64,000 bases of DNA, from assembly GCA_003665825.1 (NCBI GenBank), contig QPFY01000002.1, positions 186,001 to 250,000 on the forward strand, given 5' to 3'. Numbering within the stretch: the stretch's first letter is position 1; each line of letters begins with the position of its first letter. A model generated the notes under the pieces. That model had not been told where the DNA came from. It saw nothing but the letters and a program-made list of their open reading frames with translations, and searched no databases. The position numbers and the translations under genes were made by a program. This document shows positions 23,033 through 35,000 of the stretch, in pieces. The DNA is from Microbotryum silenes-acaulis (lineage: Eukaryota > Basidiomycota > Microbotryomycetes > Microbotryales > Microbotryaceae).

Positions 23033-25821
23033 TTAGGAGAGTACGTGATTGCACAGTGCATACATCATGACTTCAGCCAGGTCCCCTTGAACCCACGGAC
23101 ACATGTGCGCGTTGTCCCGAGCCGAGTCGACCCTGGCCGAACTCATCCGATACGCGTCGATGCGAGGAATCCCGGCGGCCGCCACGAGACGATTCGCGAT
23201 CTCGTTTATCGCCTCGATACGCGGGTTGACTTGGTACAAGGGGTCGGCGGTCGGGTCCCGGCCAGGGAACGACGCCGTCGTCTCCCGCCACACGATGCGA
23301 ATGCCGAGCCTCTGCACGATCCGACCCAAATGCTGCAGCGCAATCTCGAGGCCGGCGGCATAGTTGTCCAGCGAGGCCCACGTTGCAGCCCATAGGCCCA
23401 CATTGACGACCGCCACGTCGGGCCATTCGTCGTCGTTCGCGCCGCTGTCCCACCGAAGAAGCTCCTCCCAGTCCTGCTCAGACATGGTTTGATCGACCAT
23501 GTCGAACATCTCGTACTGCAGCGAGGAGAAGCGGACGTGCTTGTCCACGGTGACTTTGGCTTGCTCGAGCATGCATATCGAGGCCATGAACGTGTGCGAC
23601 ATCACCGAATCGCCGACGAGGAGGATGCGCCGCGGGCGAGACGATTTCGCGCGCAGACACGACTCGAGTTGATCGTTCCAGAGCGAGATCGTCTGGTAAG
23701 AGCTGGCATCATCCGGTGTCCACCGCCAGACGCCTTCCCTCGACAACCGCGTCTCGTTGCCACAGCTCGGACCCCAGTAGTTCGAGTCGAACGCGTGGGG
23801 ACACCGCTCGAACGAGTAGAGTCGATGCTTGCCCAAGGTTTCCGAGATCTCGTTGAAAGTGCGCTTCCTCCAGCTGCCTTGACCAAGCGCGGCCAACTCG
23901 GAGAGCGGCTGCGAAGGCATGGATGCGGGGAGCTCCTCCTTGACGTGAACGAAGCGAGTGAAGAGGACGTCGTTCTGCAGTTGCGGATGGCGCCAAGTGG
24001 TCTTGGCAAGATGGAACGCATCCGAAGGGTTGACGCCTCGACACGGCCCCTGGGCGAGGCGCTTGAGCTGCGTACGATCAGGTTGGTTCTCGATGTGACC
24101 CATGATAGAGCATGGGCTGACGGGATCGGCTACAGGGGACGGTAAATTTGAGTACTCGCGTGTGATGGTGATCTCAACTCCACCCGCCACTGCGGGGAGA
24201 GTAAAAGCTACGCCACCGTCGTCGAGGCGAGTGACTGGCAGCTGCCGTTTCGTCGTCGAATTCGAGAGGCGGACGGACAAGTAGCCAGCATCGGCTCCCG
24301 CAGCATCAACTACAAACGTGGTACCAGCATCAACGTAAAGCTGTGGCAGCTCCGTACGAGAGCTTGAGGACATTCCTTGGGCCAAAACCGACAGTGTGAA
24401 CGCCGAGGGCGGGATCCGCGCGTACTTATGCTCGAACGCAAGGACGGCGCGCATCACACCACGACCATAGCTAGCGAGAGCGTTGTAATCCTCATGCTCA
24501 AGTTCGGCGTATTGCTCGGTCCCCCTCATCTCGTAGCGACAGAACCGGTCACCCATTTCTTCCCGCCACGAGCCGGGGAACGCCTTCTGCTTGATGCGCT
24601 TCACACACTCGTCCCACGACTTGGCCCAGTAGTGGTGGATGTAGAAAGGATAGTCTCCGTCCTGTTTAAGCTTCTCGTCTCCCTTTTTGTGCAAGGGATC
24701 GACCAGTTCGCGTTTGTCTGAGAACGTGGCTTTGTGGATGTCACCGTCCAGTCGGTACCGAGCCTGGAGTATGAGCTTGGGGACGAAAAAGTTGCGGTCG
24801 ACAGCCCTTGCCTCGGTGTAGGCCTGCATCACTCCTTGCTGCGGTCGCTGATAGTGACCATTGGAGGTGAAGCAAAGCCGAGGGATGGCCACACCCCCCA
24901 CGTTGCCGTACTCGCTTTCGAACCAGGCCGTGAAGGGGCTCTCCTCGTGGCCGATACCTCCTGCGGCCGCGACCTGCGTCTGGTTGCGTGCTACGTACTC
25001 GTCGATGTCAAGGAAAAACAGCCATTTCGAGCGGAGCTTCCACTCGCTCATGAAGGTGTCGACCGACCGAGGCTGGGCCCATCTGCTGCTGTCCTCTTGC
25101 AAAACCAGCGTGACCCATCCCAGCTCGACAAGCGGCAGGAGGCGCTCGCGCGTATCATCATCGCTCATGTGATCGTAGACGACAAAATGCTCGAACCCTA
25201 TCAGCATGTGGTAGAAAATCCATTCAATGATGTCGGGCCCTTCGTTGCGCTCCATCGTGCCGATTAAGAAGTTGTACGGCGGCCTCGGCGGATGCGCTAG
25301 TAGGTAGTCGATTCGATTCACGATAACATCCGAGTCGGCGTCCTAGCCATAGACCAAAGGACAAGTCCGAGCAGACATCTCTGTTAGCTATGGTTGCAAC
25401 AGATGAGTTGAATGCTATCCAAGAAGCTCACCACTGGGCCGGGAAGGAGGGAGTGCGCAATCTGCTGGAGTGATGTCGCGGCGAATCTCTGGGGGGAAGG
25501 CGAGCTCGTGCCCCATATTGTGCCGAGGTGACGAGCTAGCTGAGGATGCGTGCCACCGGAAAGACTCCATACCTGTAGGGCGCATAGAGAGTGTAATGAA
25601 CCATCACAGATGGTTGGTCAGGACCTTGGTGAGATATTGGTGACGGCACGAAACACGGCGCGCTATGCGACGCCGTCCAATCCACGTCGGAGTCCGCGGC
25701 AGGCACGCTGCGGCTCACGCACATTATGAAGGACCACGACACACAAGACGGCAAGAGAGATCCTGAGGAAAGTCTTGGGCTTGACATGACGCTTCCACGT
25801 GTCCGTCCCCTGGAGAGACAT
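23033..25821 (-). CDS. Type II membrane GT92 glycosyltransferase fused to an SGNH/PC-esterase-like domain
   Basis: Three exons, 25821-25723, 25572-25432 and 25342-23033 (849 aa), all phase 0. Exon 1 (33 aa) ends in a hydrophobic stretch (about residues 17-32) after basic residues: a signal anchor. Exon 3 begins with a GT92 (DUF23) domain: NFLIGTMERNEGPDIIEWIF, EHFVVYDH, and the metal-binding DxD-like KWLFFLDIDEYV (Asp192, Asp194), followed by a conserved C-rich/aromatic region and YPFYIHHYWAKS. After a linker (about 440-560) comes WGPSCGNETRLS and an SGNH hydrolase/acyltransferase fold: ILLVGDSVMSHTF (Ser about 659), an NVGLW block (about 727), and DNAHMCPW, the DxxH pair (Asp 823, His 826) as in PC-esterase/TBL/NXPE proteins. 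Inferred: a Golgi enzyme that transfers sugar and adds or removes acyl groups on the same glycan. Exons 1-2 are less certain than exon 3. Confidence 0.85.
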
Positions 25822-26017
25822 GATGCGCCAGCAAGGCGAGTGGAGCAGAGCCGAATTCGAGGCAAGGTAGGCTGACGATGGGGCGGAACCGACCACGGTT
25901 TCTTAGTTGGAGTGCCACGCGAAGATCCCAATAGTGCACGCGACTCGGCCACGTCCGACGCGTCCGATTGCGGAAGTAACAAGCTGATCAAGGTTCCGAA
26001 GTCTAGAATCTCGGCGT

Positions 26018-26159
26018 CTGATTCGACGTAGTTCAATACATCAACTGTTGCAGAAAATGCTACTCGCCTGATTAGAGGTAGTTCACTGCTTAATAACGTT
26101 CAGTAAATTATTGAAATGATACCGTAAATAGTACTGGCCTGATTTGAGGTAGCTGAATA
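26018..26159 (+). repeat. Three diverged copies of a 21-bp motif
   Basis: CTGATTCGACGTAGTTCAAT (26018), CTGATTAGAGGTAGTTCACT (26068) and CTGATTTGAGGTAGCTGAAT (26139), spaced 50 and 71 bp, lie just left of the copia fragment. A related GGTAGCTGAATGACAT occurs near 1571. Confidence 0.55.
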
Positions 26160-26249
26160 CGTTAGATCGCTCGAATCAGAAGACAGGCCGCGCATGTAGC
26201 GTGCATTGTTCTCAAGTGTCTCACCCCCCTTCCTCGCTATAACTTCAAC

Positions 26250-26409
26250 CTACATGATCCCCGCCCCCATATGCATCTCAAGTGCCGGTCGTGTCAACGT
26301 CTGCGTAAATTTGTCGGCGAGCATCTCGGCGATCGGAAGATAGTCGAAGACTATTGTCACCTTCTCATACCCGTTCTTGAACAGCTGAGATCGCTGTCTG
26401 ACGTAGGTG
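26250..26409 (-). mobile_element. Ty1/copia RNase H C-terminal remnant
   Basis: On the minus strand one frame reads QLFKNGYEKVTIVFDYLPIA, then EMLADKFTQTLTRPALEM and a TAG at 26252-26250. This matches the end of copia polyproteins (…V.Y.PT...ADIFTK.L.R..FE..R..LG.). A KHLR piece in another frame just upstream suggests a frameshift. No LTR, integrase or RT is recognisable next to it, so it is a decayed fragment. Confidence 0.7.
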
Positions 26410-27499
26410 CTTGCTTGGATCCTGGAACACCAGATTATTTGTGAGAGCTATCGCGCCCTGAATTTCGCCTTTCAACTCGATCGGCGCGCGAATCGTGATC
26501 CCCAATTCCTCGAGCAAATTCTGCAAGAATTGACACCCTCGAGACGCGTAAGACGTATTCTTCTTCCGCTGATGACGTCCCCACTCGGCTCTGAATGCGT
26601 GAACCTCAAGAAATTGGACCCAAAGGCCTCCGGTTCGACATGCTCAAGCGCCCTACGATGCCGCTGTCCAACCGGTGCCGCCCCAGCCGGTCCAGGGGAA
26701 TAAAAAAGCAACTCCTTTCTTACTTAAGTTCTTCCACCCCGAGTCTTGTTCAGCGGGATCAACGACCTCAACCAGGCTGTCCTCCCGGGTGTACCTCGAC
26801 TGGTGGGGCTACCTCTCGACTTGACGCGACTGGTCCACTGGATACTACGACTACTTCGATCGCCCCAATCGTCACCGCTCGGTGCTGGTGCGACTTGACG
26901 CGCCGGGAACTTGTCCTACTAGTAGAAGAATGTCATACTTCGCGATAACGTTCACCGCGCCCTCACCGGGTTCCATAGGCGGTAGGCTTCAGATTCTAGG
27001 ATGCGTCCGAGGGAGATTCAATGGAAAACCCCTGGGTGAAACTTCTTACGAAGTTGTTCGGGATTCTAGAGGCTATGAGCCCAACGAGCTTAAGCTACCA
27101 CCAGTGCGCCGCTCGAAGACGACACACTAGTTCATGAACCGAACACTCCACCAGGACTAGCTAACACTTGGTACTGTCATATATCGACAAAAATAATAAA
27201 AATGTGGTTGTCTCTGGCTAGCCGAGCTCAGCGGTTTTATCCCTTACTCGCTTACATAAGCGGCCGACTCTTCGTGCGGTGGCTGGGCCCGCCTCGGCTC
27301 GACTCGCGCTGACTGACCACCTCAAGTGACAACTGCGACAACAGGCGACTCAGCCGACAGCTGCCGACAGCAGGGCTTTTGAGGCCTCAAACTGGTCGAA
27401 GCGCTCAGCCTCGCTTGCACTCTCTCCACCCCACGCTCACGCACATACGCGCACGCATACACCCAAGAACCCAGCACCAACACACCCGACAAGAGGAAC

Positions 27500-28586
27500 A
27501 TGTCTGATGTAGGTTCATTCCCTTCTGACCGGCCATGCTGTTGGTGATCAAGGCCGATACAGCGGGATCGCGTCGCCTCCTGGCTTCGGTCCACCTTGGC
27601 CCATCCGCTAACGAGAGCCCCCTTGCGTGACACACCTCCTTCACAGACCCGCCAATGGGGTTAGTCGCTCAAGTGAATAGCTGGTTGATGCGCGGGCCCC
27701 ATGATGCTGACCTGTTGGCTGTCGCCCCCCTGTCCCCCCCGCTCGTCGTACAGAGATCCGCTTCTCGGCGACGCGTAAACGCCCCTACTTCTACTGCCCG
27801 ACCACGTCCGAGTCCGTGTGGGAAGCCCCGCCTGCTTTGACGCCGGAGAAGATCTCAACCCTCCCTGGCGCGCACCACCTCGCGTACGAACCCCCACCAC
27901 CTGCGGGTGCCGCCTCGCCCTCGACTAACGCCAGTGCTAGTGCGAGCGCCGCCCCCACCTCGGCCACGGCGGTCCATGCTCCTACCGCCGCCGCCGCCGC
28001 CCCTGCTGCTGCTCCTGCCACCCAGCAAGCGGCTGCAGCAGCCTCCAAGCAGCAAGCTCCGGTCGATCCCCATGCGGCCCCAACCAAAGTCCGCGCATCG
28101 CATCTCTTGGTCAAGTCCGAAAAGTCGCGTCGCCCGTCGTCGTGGCGACAACTGCACATCACCCGCACCGTCGGCCAGGCGCGTGAGATCCTGCAGACGC
28201 ACCAACAGAACCTCCAGGCCGCCGAGGATCTGCCCAAACAGTTCGCCAGGGTCGCAAAGGCCGAGAGCGACTGCAGTTCGGCAAGGGAAGGCGGCGATTT
28301 GGGTCAGTCTTGCTTTCTATGACGGCCATCGCGCTGTCGCTCGAAGGCACAGAACCGAAACTGAAGAGCTTTCGCGTCTTCTCCTTCTCCCCGTAGGCTT
28401 CTTTGGTCGTCAGCAGATGCAGAAACCTTTCGAGGAGGCCGCCTTTGCGCTCAAGGTGGGCGAGATGAGTCCGATCAGTGAGTCCTTGATTACGCATGGT
28501 GTCGAAACTCGGTATTCTGATGAGGCCCCTCTTCACTTTCAGTTCAAACCGACTCGGGTCTGCATCTTATCCTTCGAACGGCTTGA
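27500..28586 (+). CDS. ESS1: Peptidyl-prolyl cis/trans isomerase ESS1/PIN1
   Basis: Phospho-Ser/Thr-Pro-specific prolyl isomerase that acts on RNA polymerase II CTD and cell-cycle proteins. Five exons: 27500-27508, 27647-27659, 27754-28302, 28397-28477 and 28543-28586 (231 aa). Exons 1 and 2 are only 9 and 13 nt; their join gives MSDTRQWEIRFSATRKRPYF, the start of a WW domain whose second Trp is in SESVWEAPP. A Ser/Ala/Pro-rich linker (about residues 50-115) follows, much longer than in human PIN1. The parvulin domain has VRASHLLVK, SRRPSSWR, ESDCSSAREGGDLG (catalytic Cys181), QMQKPFEEAAFALKVGEMS and DSGLHLILRTA (His225). All key residues are present. Junction phases all agree and no other frame gives these motifs. 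Confidence 0.95.
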
Positions 28587-29070
28587 GCACGGCTACGCGA
28601 TCGACGACGGGACATTCGAGCCGCCCCTTGAGGACTATCCCCACCCTGTCGTTCGACCCCTTTCTTTCCTTCGGCTCTGCCTTCTCTTTCATTATTTTGT
28701 CTTTGTTCTCCAGGTTTTTCTTTCTTCTCCTTGTTGGCTATCGTCTACCATCAACTACCCTCGAACCGATTGTGGTCCATGAAGAGCCGATCCGGGGAAA
28801 AATATTCGTGGATTGCTCGATATAGAAAAAAGCAAACGGTTGTGGTACAACAAAGGTGGATTGAAGAATGCGGGAAAGAAACGAAAGCCGATAGAGTCTT
28901 CTTCGCTGGCACCGGTGGGGGTGAGCCCCCTATTCACATCGCGGTGCGGCAGCTTGCTGCTCTTGCTCGACTCGGCCCAACAACTGTGCCATCCGTCTTT
29001 CGGTTGAGAGGAACATTGATCAGTCAAAGCACTTGGGTGAAGATACGGACAATCAAACCGAGCCAAGAAC
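28587..29070. other. Convergent 3' intergenic region
   Basis: 484 bp between the PIN1 stop and the DUF3684 gene stop. T-rich on the + strand after the PIN1 stop; otherwise nothing recognised. Confidence 0.5.
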
Positions 29071-32000
29071 TTACAAAAAGTACTCCTCGCAAATGCTCGA
29101 AAAGTAGAACTCGTGCTCCGAGTTGTGCGGTTTGACGAGATTGTGCGCCACCTCGTGCGCAAGCGTGTGGTAGGTGCTGATTAGGGCGTCGTGCAACTGC
29201 CCTTGCTGCACTTGGGAGTCATACCAAGCTTCGTAGTAGCGTAGGTTGAGGTAAATGGAGCCGTTGCGATTGAAGGCGATCAAGGGTCCTGTGCTGTCGA
29301 AGAAGACGTGGAGGGCACGATGGTCGAGCGTGAGGACTTCGCTTACAGGGAGGACGATGAGTCGAATGAAGCGGTCGATCGAGTGGACGTGGTCGCGGAC
29401 GAAAGTTCGGCTAAATTAGACATTTCAAGTCCGACCACGGGAAGCGTCAGCCCAAGTGTTCGTGGGCTTAGTACCAGAAGTTCGTTGACTCACGGATCCG
29501 CCACCGTGCGATCGATAAAAAACTTGAGCCCGGCGACATCCCCCATCGATACGAGATTGGTCCCAGCCGTAGCGTCGCAATACGACTGTTCCGATTCTTT
29601 GACCGACGTCTTGTCGATCCCATTCGAGACCGAAGAGCCGTGTTCAGGCCGCGAAGCCTGTAGTCATGCACACACTCAACATTAAATCAGTCCCTGTGGT
29701 CTCTGAACTCTGCACGACTGCGGCATAGTGCTCCTCGTGTACGGTACGCACCTGTATAGCTTTCCTAACGTTGGAACGAATCGCATCCGTCGAGCTCGGT
29801 GTAGAACCTGCAGTCGAGGTACCCGACGTCGAAGGCCTTGGAAGCCTCGGAGGCTGATCCCCAGTCAATGACGATGACGACGAGGAACGAGGCACCGAAG
29901 CGATCGAGCCAGCCCCATTGCTCATGCTCGATCGACTGAGGGAACTCTTCATTTTGGAGAAGAGTCCCTTGTCGGTGGAGGAAGAAATGCTGGGTGAAGA
30001 AGAAGGTGCCGGAGACGGAGATCGACCTGGGCTTCCGGAATCACCCAAGGCTTGTTGTTTGAGGGCTGCGAGAGAGTTCTGCGCCGCGGGGCCATTGGCG
30101 CCCATTCCCGTGCCCGGATTGGGTGCAAGTGTACCCCTCTCCTTGGAGTCCGATCGTCTGGGGTAGCCGGACGATGTAAGAAGAGCATTGACCGCGTTCT
30201 CGACCTTGGGTGGGGCCTGCTGTAGCAAGAGCTGGCTCAGGAAGGCGGGGTCCGCGTCCGGGAAAAGCTGTTCCAACTGCTTGACTTCTTCGGCGGTCCT
30301 TGCGGCATCGAGTTGAGCTCGAGCTCGTCCCTCTCGCATACGTAGATCCGCGGCTTCGCGTTCGGCTTTCCGGGCGTTGACAATGCGATCAACGTTGAAG
30401 CCGCGGCGTCGAAGCGCTTTGAGAGGCGTCGACAGGATCGTCATGTAGAGCAGCGTGTCGTTGGCTCGTTGCTTGGACAGCAATAGTCGACACAGTGCCG
30501 TAGCGACCTTTCCAAACCCCTTTTCAGTCAGCACAAGGCGCATTTCGACTGGGCCCAAGACTTTCTCACCTCGTAATAGTCCAACTCAACATCTCCAGCG
30601 ATGTAGAGCAGCAAGTCCCCTTGGCTCGAGGCCTTTGCGAAAGCACTTGCCGCCTGCGAATGTCGCTTTGTAGTCCGCCCGACGCTCAAAGTCCGGACCA
30701 GCTCAATGAACCGTACTTCGATGACCTGTAGATGCTTACCACCACCGGATTGGATCCAGTCCGGATCGTGTCGAAGCTCCCCCTTCCCGTATTGTTGCTT
30801 CCGTTCAGACAAGAAGAGGAACGTCCTTTCGACGACGATGCCATGAAGCTCATGGGCGCGCTTCGAGTTCGGATTCGCTTCGCCCGAACTTCGGTACCCT
30901 TCCGCAACGAGTTTCGAAATCCTCGAAGCGCCTAGCCCTTCAGCCAAGGCTTCGAGGGTGTCCTCTTGCGGACAGGACCACACGTCCGCTTGGAAGACGC
31001 GGAACGATTGCGGGTCGTCGTTGATCGCCAGATCGCTCGCTCGCGACAGTTGGTACGTCAAGGCCGAACCGCCTCCGCCTCCGTCTTCGTCGTCGCTGTC
31101 GTCATCGAGCAAAGTCGGCTGGTTGGGACCGCCGTGACTCCCCGTCGCGACCCTTTTGGTGCCGAGGAAGAAAGCCGACATGCGTGCTCGAGACTTGAGG
31201 GTGAAAGGCAGCGATTGGAAGCTCACTGCAACCATTCGCAAAAGGGAGAGGTAACGTTCCGAGGAACCAGAGAGATCAAGGAAGCGATCAGGGTCGGCGA
31301 TCAACATCGCCGCAATCTCGTTTATACTCGGAGAAGCCTTGACCCCGATCGCGACCAAGAAAGGACGCGCGTTGAGCCCAAAGTCGGGGATCACGATGAA
31401 CAAAGCCTTGAGACCGGGAGGGAGAGCCTGCTCGGTCTCGAAGAAGCAAGTCGAAGGTGAGACGATTTTTTCCCCGATGGGGATGATGTTGGCTCGTTCG
31501 AGGGTCGAGAGCTCATCCGATCCAAAGTTCGACACGCAGGACGAGAGGTAGGCGAACGTCTGTCGGGCCTTCTCCAGCGTCTTGGGAGGTGAGAGCAGGA
31601 TCGCCGAAGCGAGGTCCCTCGCTGGTGGGTCTCGAGCGACCTTGAGCTTGGCCGCTTCGTGTTGGTACTGCTCATCGAGGACCGCGAAGCCCAAACACGC
31701 GCAGTCGACGTTCGAGTAGACGTCGTGTGGCTTCCCAAATATCCTCTTGCCATCCTTGATGGCGGGGACGAACGGCAAAGCATGTTTCGAAGGAAGGTAG
31801 GTCGCCGCGAATCCCGCCGTCGCGTACTGCTCGAGAAAGTACTCGAAAGCGGCCCGCTGCCTCGATGCGTCCTCACTGTTCGCCGCGATCTTGAGCAGCT
31901 CGTCGACCGCAGGCGCCTTAAGCAACCCGAGCGAGAACATCAGCTTAGCCTCTTCCGATGACGACCTCCATTTCATCAGGGACTTGGTCCAATCAAGGAG

Positions 32001-35000
32001 AGGTAGGCCCAATCTGCGATGCGCCTCGGTCGGTTCGTAGAGCGTTGCAGCCATATGGCGCACAGTCTTGGTCTTTCCAATTTGGCCCTCTGCGTCAGGG
32101 GCCGAGATGATCGGTGCTTCGCCTTCTTGGGGTAGCCAAGCCGTCTTCCTCAACCGATCTAACTCATTCGCCGTCAGCGTCGCGGACACGCTGACGAGGT
32201 ACCTCACGACATCGACGTGGGACCACCCTCCTTCGGCTCCCAGTAAGCGAGTGAAGACGAGCTGGAGTTCGACGTGACGACGAACGCCTAGAGCGAGCAA
32301 GACCTTCTCCAACGCTCCTTTGACGGCGGTCCCGCTCGGAAGAGTGACGATGGGAAGATCCTCGAAAAGAACAACGGAGGGAAAGTAACTCTCGCTGGCT
32401 AATTTCTGGCCCTGACGAGTCGGCATAAAGCGCAGCGAAGCCATTAGAGTCGACAGCTCGTGTTGCCGAGACGTCGATAGTGTTGACCAACCCCGGGATA
32501 TGGTCATTAAGAACTGCAAAGGAAGGACTCCGCAATGGGGCTGTGTGAGCTATGCACATTCTCTCCAAGGCCAGCGCTGCCTCTGTCAAGGACCTTACCT
32601 TCTCAGCGAACGGAGGCGAAACCAGCACATTCGTTTCGGCCGGTGTTTTTGCACCCGTACACGCCGGCGAGACAACATGACGTGCCCAATCCAACGAGGT
32701 CAACTCCGTAAACTCAAAAACCCTTGCCAAATCTGCACCTTGGAACCTTCGCGTCAACTCGAACGGCAGCGTGTGATCGGGCAGAGGAAGATCGGGTGTG
32801 ATCGTCTGGGGGTTGAGGTACGTCTTGAATGCCGAAAGGGGTAGGATTCTCTCCTCCTCAGTCGTCCGATCACGCAGAGACAACATCGCCGAATCTTTAA
32901 GTCGAGCCAGTAAGGAGGGGGAGTAGGATCGATTCGCCGCGAGGGACAGCCACCATCTGAAGGCGTCGCTCGCTTCGGCGATCGTGAGAGGGTGGGACGC
33001 GAGGTCGTTCAAGATGTCCTCGAGGCTGATGTCCTTGACCAAACCCTTTTCGCGCAAGATGCCCATCAAACGTGGAGCCCCTGACGAAACCAATTCGGGC
33101 ACAACCGGAATGCCTTTGATGAACGTCAAGGCCGGGTTAGGTAATCGCACTTTGGACGCCGGTGTCGGACCCAGCTGAGAAATGAGCGTGATCGATGTGT
33201 TGGCGTTGGATTGGAAGAACGCAGCCTCGGTCAGGGTCGAAACAATCTCTTGCGGTGTCGAAGGGGTGTAGGTGAAGAAGCGCATCAAGTGTAAGGCCCT
33301 CTCCTGCAACCGCTTCTTCTGCTCGTCGTCGATCTTGGCCGTGTACAGGCGTGCGATCTCAGACATCTCCTCTTCAAACACGGTCCGCGCCAATACGCCG
33401 CCCATCGCGAGCAATTCGCGATTCCAATCGGCGACGTATTTCGCCTGGAAGTCCAGCGACTCCCTCTCGACCGTCGACACGAACCTCGCCGCGATGCTGG
33501 ACGCGCATCCAGTAGTCTGGAACGTCGGGAACCCAATGAAGACGCGGCCACTGGACTCGAGATTGGACAAGAGGCCGGCAAACACCTGACGCGCATTCTT
33601 CTCCTCGGTCGTCGCCACCGCCTCTTTCCCGGCTTGCGAGGCGTCGAACTCGTCTTTTCCGGTCCAGATCAGCGAATAGACCGTCGTTGATGGTAGGCCC
33701 TTTTTGGTTGCTCGTAGCATCTCGGTACTGAACTGTCTCGTCGGAGTGACGCGCAAGGTCGATGAAACCGTTCTTAGGAACAGCGACACCGCCAGCAGGG
33801 TGAAAGGGTCCTGTATCGGTGTGGCGGCGGAGGACGAAGCGGTGGGTACGAGCGCCGGAGCCGGAGCGGCACTTGACTTTGATGTGAAGGCAGCGAGCAT
33901 TTTGGAAGCAAAAGATGAAGCTGCAGCTGCGGGGGCCGAGGCGAACGACGGGGTTGGCGCTTTCGGCTGCACCGCGTAGCACAACAGCCACCGAGAAATA
34001 TCGACCTTTAGTTGCACTGGTGCCTCGTCGATACGAGTGAGATGCAGGATCTTGAGAGGCGAGGTTGCTGCAAGGTTGGAGCGAAGGGGTATCGGTCTCG
34101 AAGGTGCCAAGGTTTTGGTGACGCGAAACAAGACATGGCCGTCAAAGTGCATCGAGACGTGGCGGATCTTGGTGGTGAACGCGAGACAGGTCGTCAGGAA
34201 GCGAGCAAACACAAGCGGTTCCGGCATCGGCTCGGGTTCCCGAAGATCCATGGTGAACGTCGACCAGGGATGCCCTTCGGAGGAGCAGTGATTCAAGCCG
34301 TTGGGGTCTACCGCCGTCTTGACGTAGAGTTGATCGCCCCCATCCTTCCAGAAGAAGAGCATGACTTTCTCTCCCGAGGAGACAAGAGGCTCGTCGCAGA
34401 TGGAGAAGAGCGAGTAGAAGCCGACACCGAAAGCGCCTGTCACATGAAGGCGGAAGCAAGACCAAGTCGGGAGAAGTTGAGGATGAGCCAGCAAGGCTGC
34501 CTCCGAGCTCACTAAAAAACTCACCAATCTTGCTCTCATCCGGATTCCCCTCGGCGATCTTTTTCAACCTCATCCAATCCTCATCAAGAAATAGCTGCCC
34601 ATCGTTCCTGACGACGATCTGCGCGAGCTTGTGTTTCTTGAGGTTGGGCAAGCCGCCGGTCACTTGGTCGGAGGAATGGAGCGTCGTCGCCGAGGCCGGG
34701 TCGACGGTCGTACGGAAATGTATCTCGACGTGGCATGCGCCCGCGTCATCACTGTTTTGCAGTAGTTCCCGAAATACTGGAGTAGAATAACCACAAAGGT
34801 CAGGAGGAGAAGGTGCGTGCGCAAAGGAAGTGAACGCCTCGGCGATCTCGGAGCAGAGCCTTGCCGTTCGACGGCGAGCGTTCAGTACTGACCAGTCTGT
34901 TCCCCGCTGTACCGGGCGAGGATCTTTTCGATCAAAGCCCTTTGGTTGACCTAGAGTGCAGCAGATTCCATCCCCAAGACATTCGAGAGCGAGCAGTCCA

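Larger units (their letters stand above)
25822..27499. other. Divergent intergenic region with a retroelement scrap
   Basis: 1.7 kb between the GT92-SGNH start and the PIN1 start. It contains the copia fragment at 26250-26409 and three copies of a 21-bp motif (26018-26159). The part 26440-27130 has short frames on both strands without a domain. The last 300 bp should hold the PIN1 promoter. Confidence 0.55.

Noticed and set aside
25536..26036. Long minus-strand open frame ending YAPYRYGVFPVARILS as the N-terminus of the GT92 protein
   Set aside because: It cannot be joined to the GT92 exon in phase; the frame with the signal anchor and exon 25572-25432 joins cleanly.
26440..27130. Possible reverse-transcriptase or gag remnant next to the copia fragment
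   Set aside because: I could not find RT, integrase or zinc-knuckle motifs in any frame.
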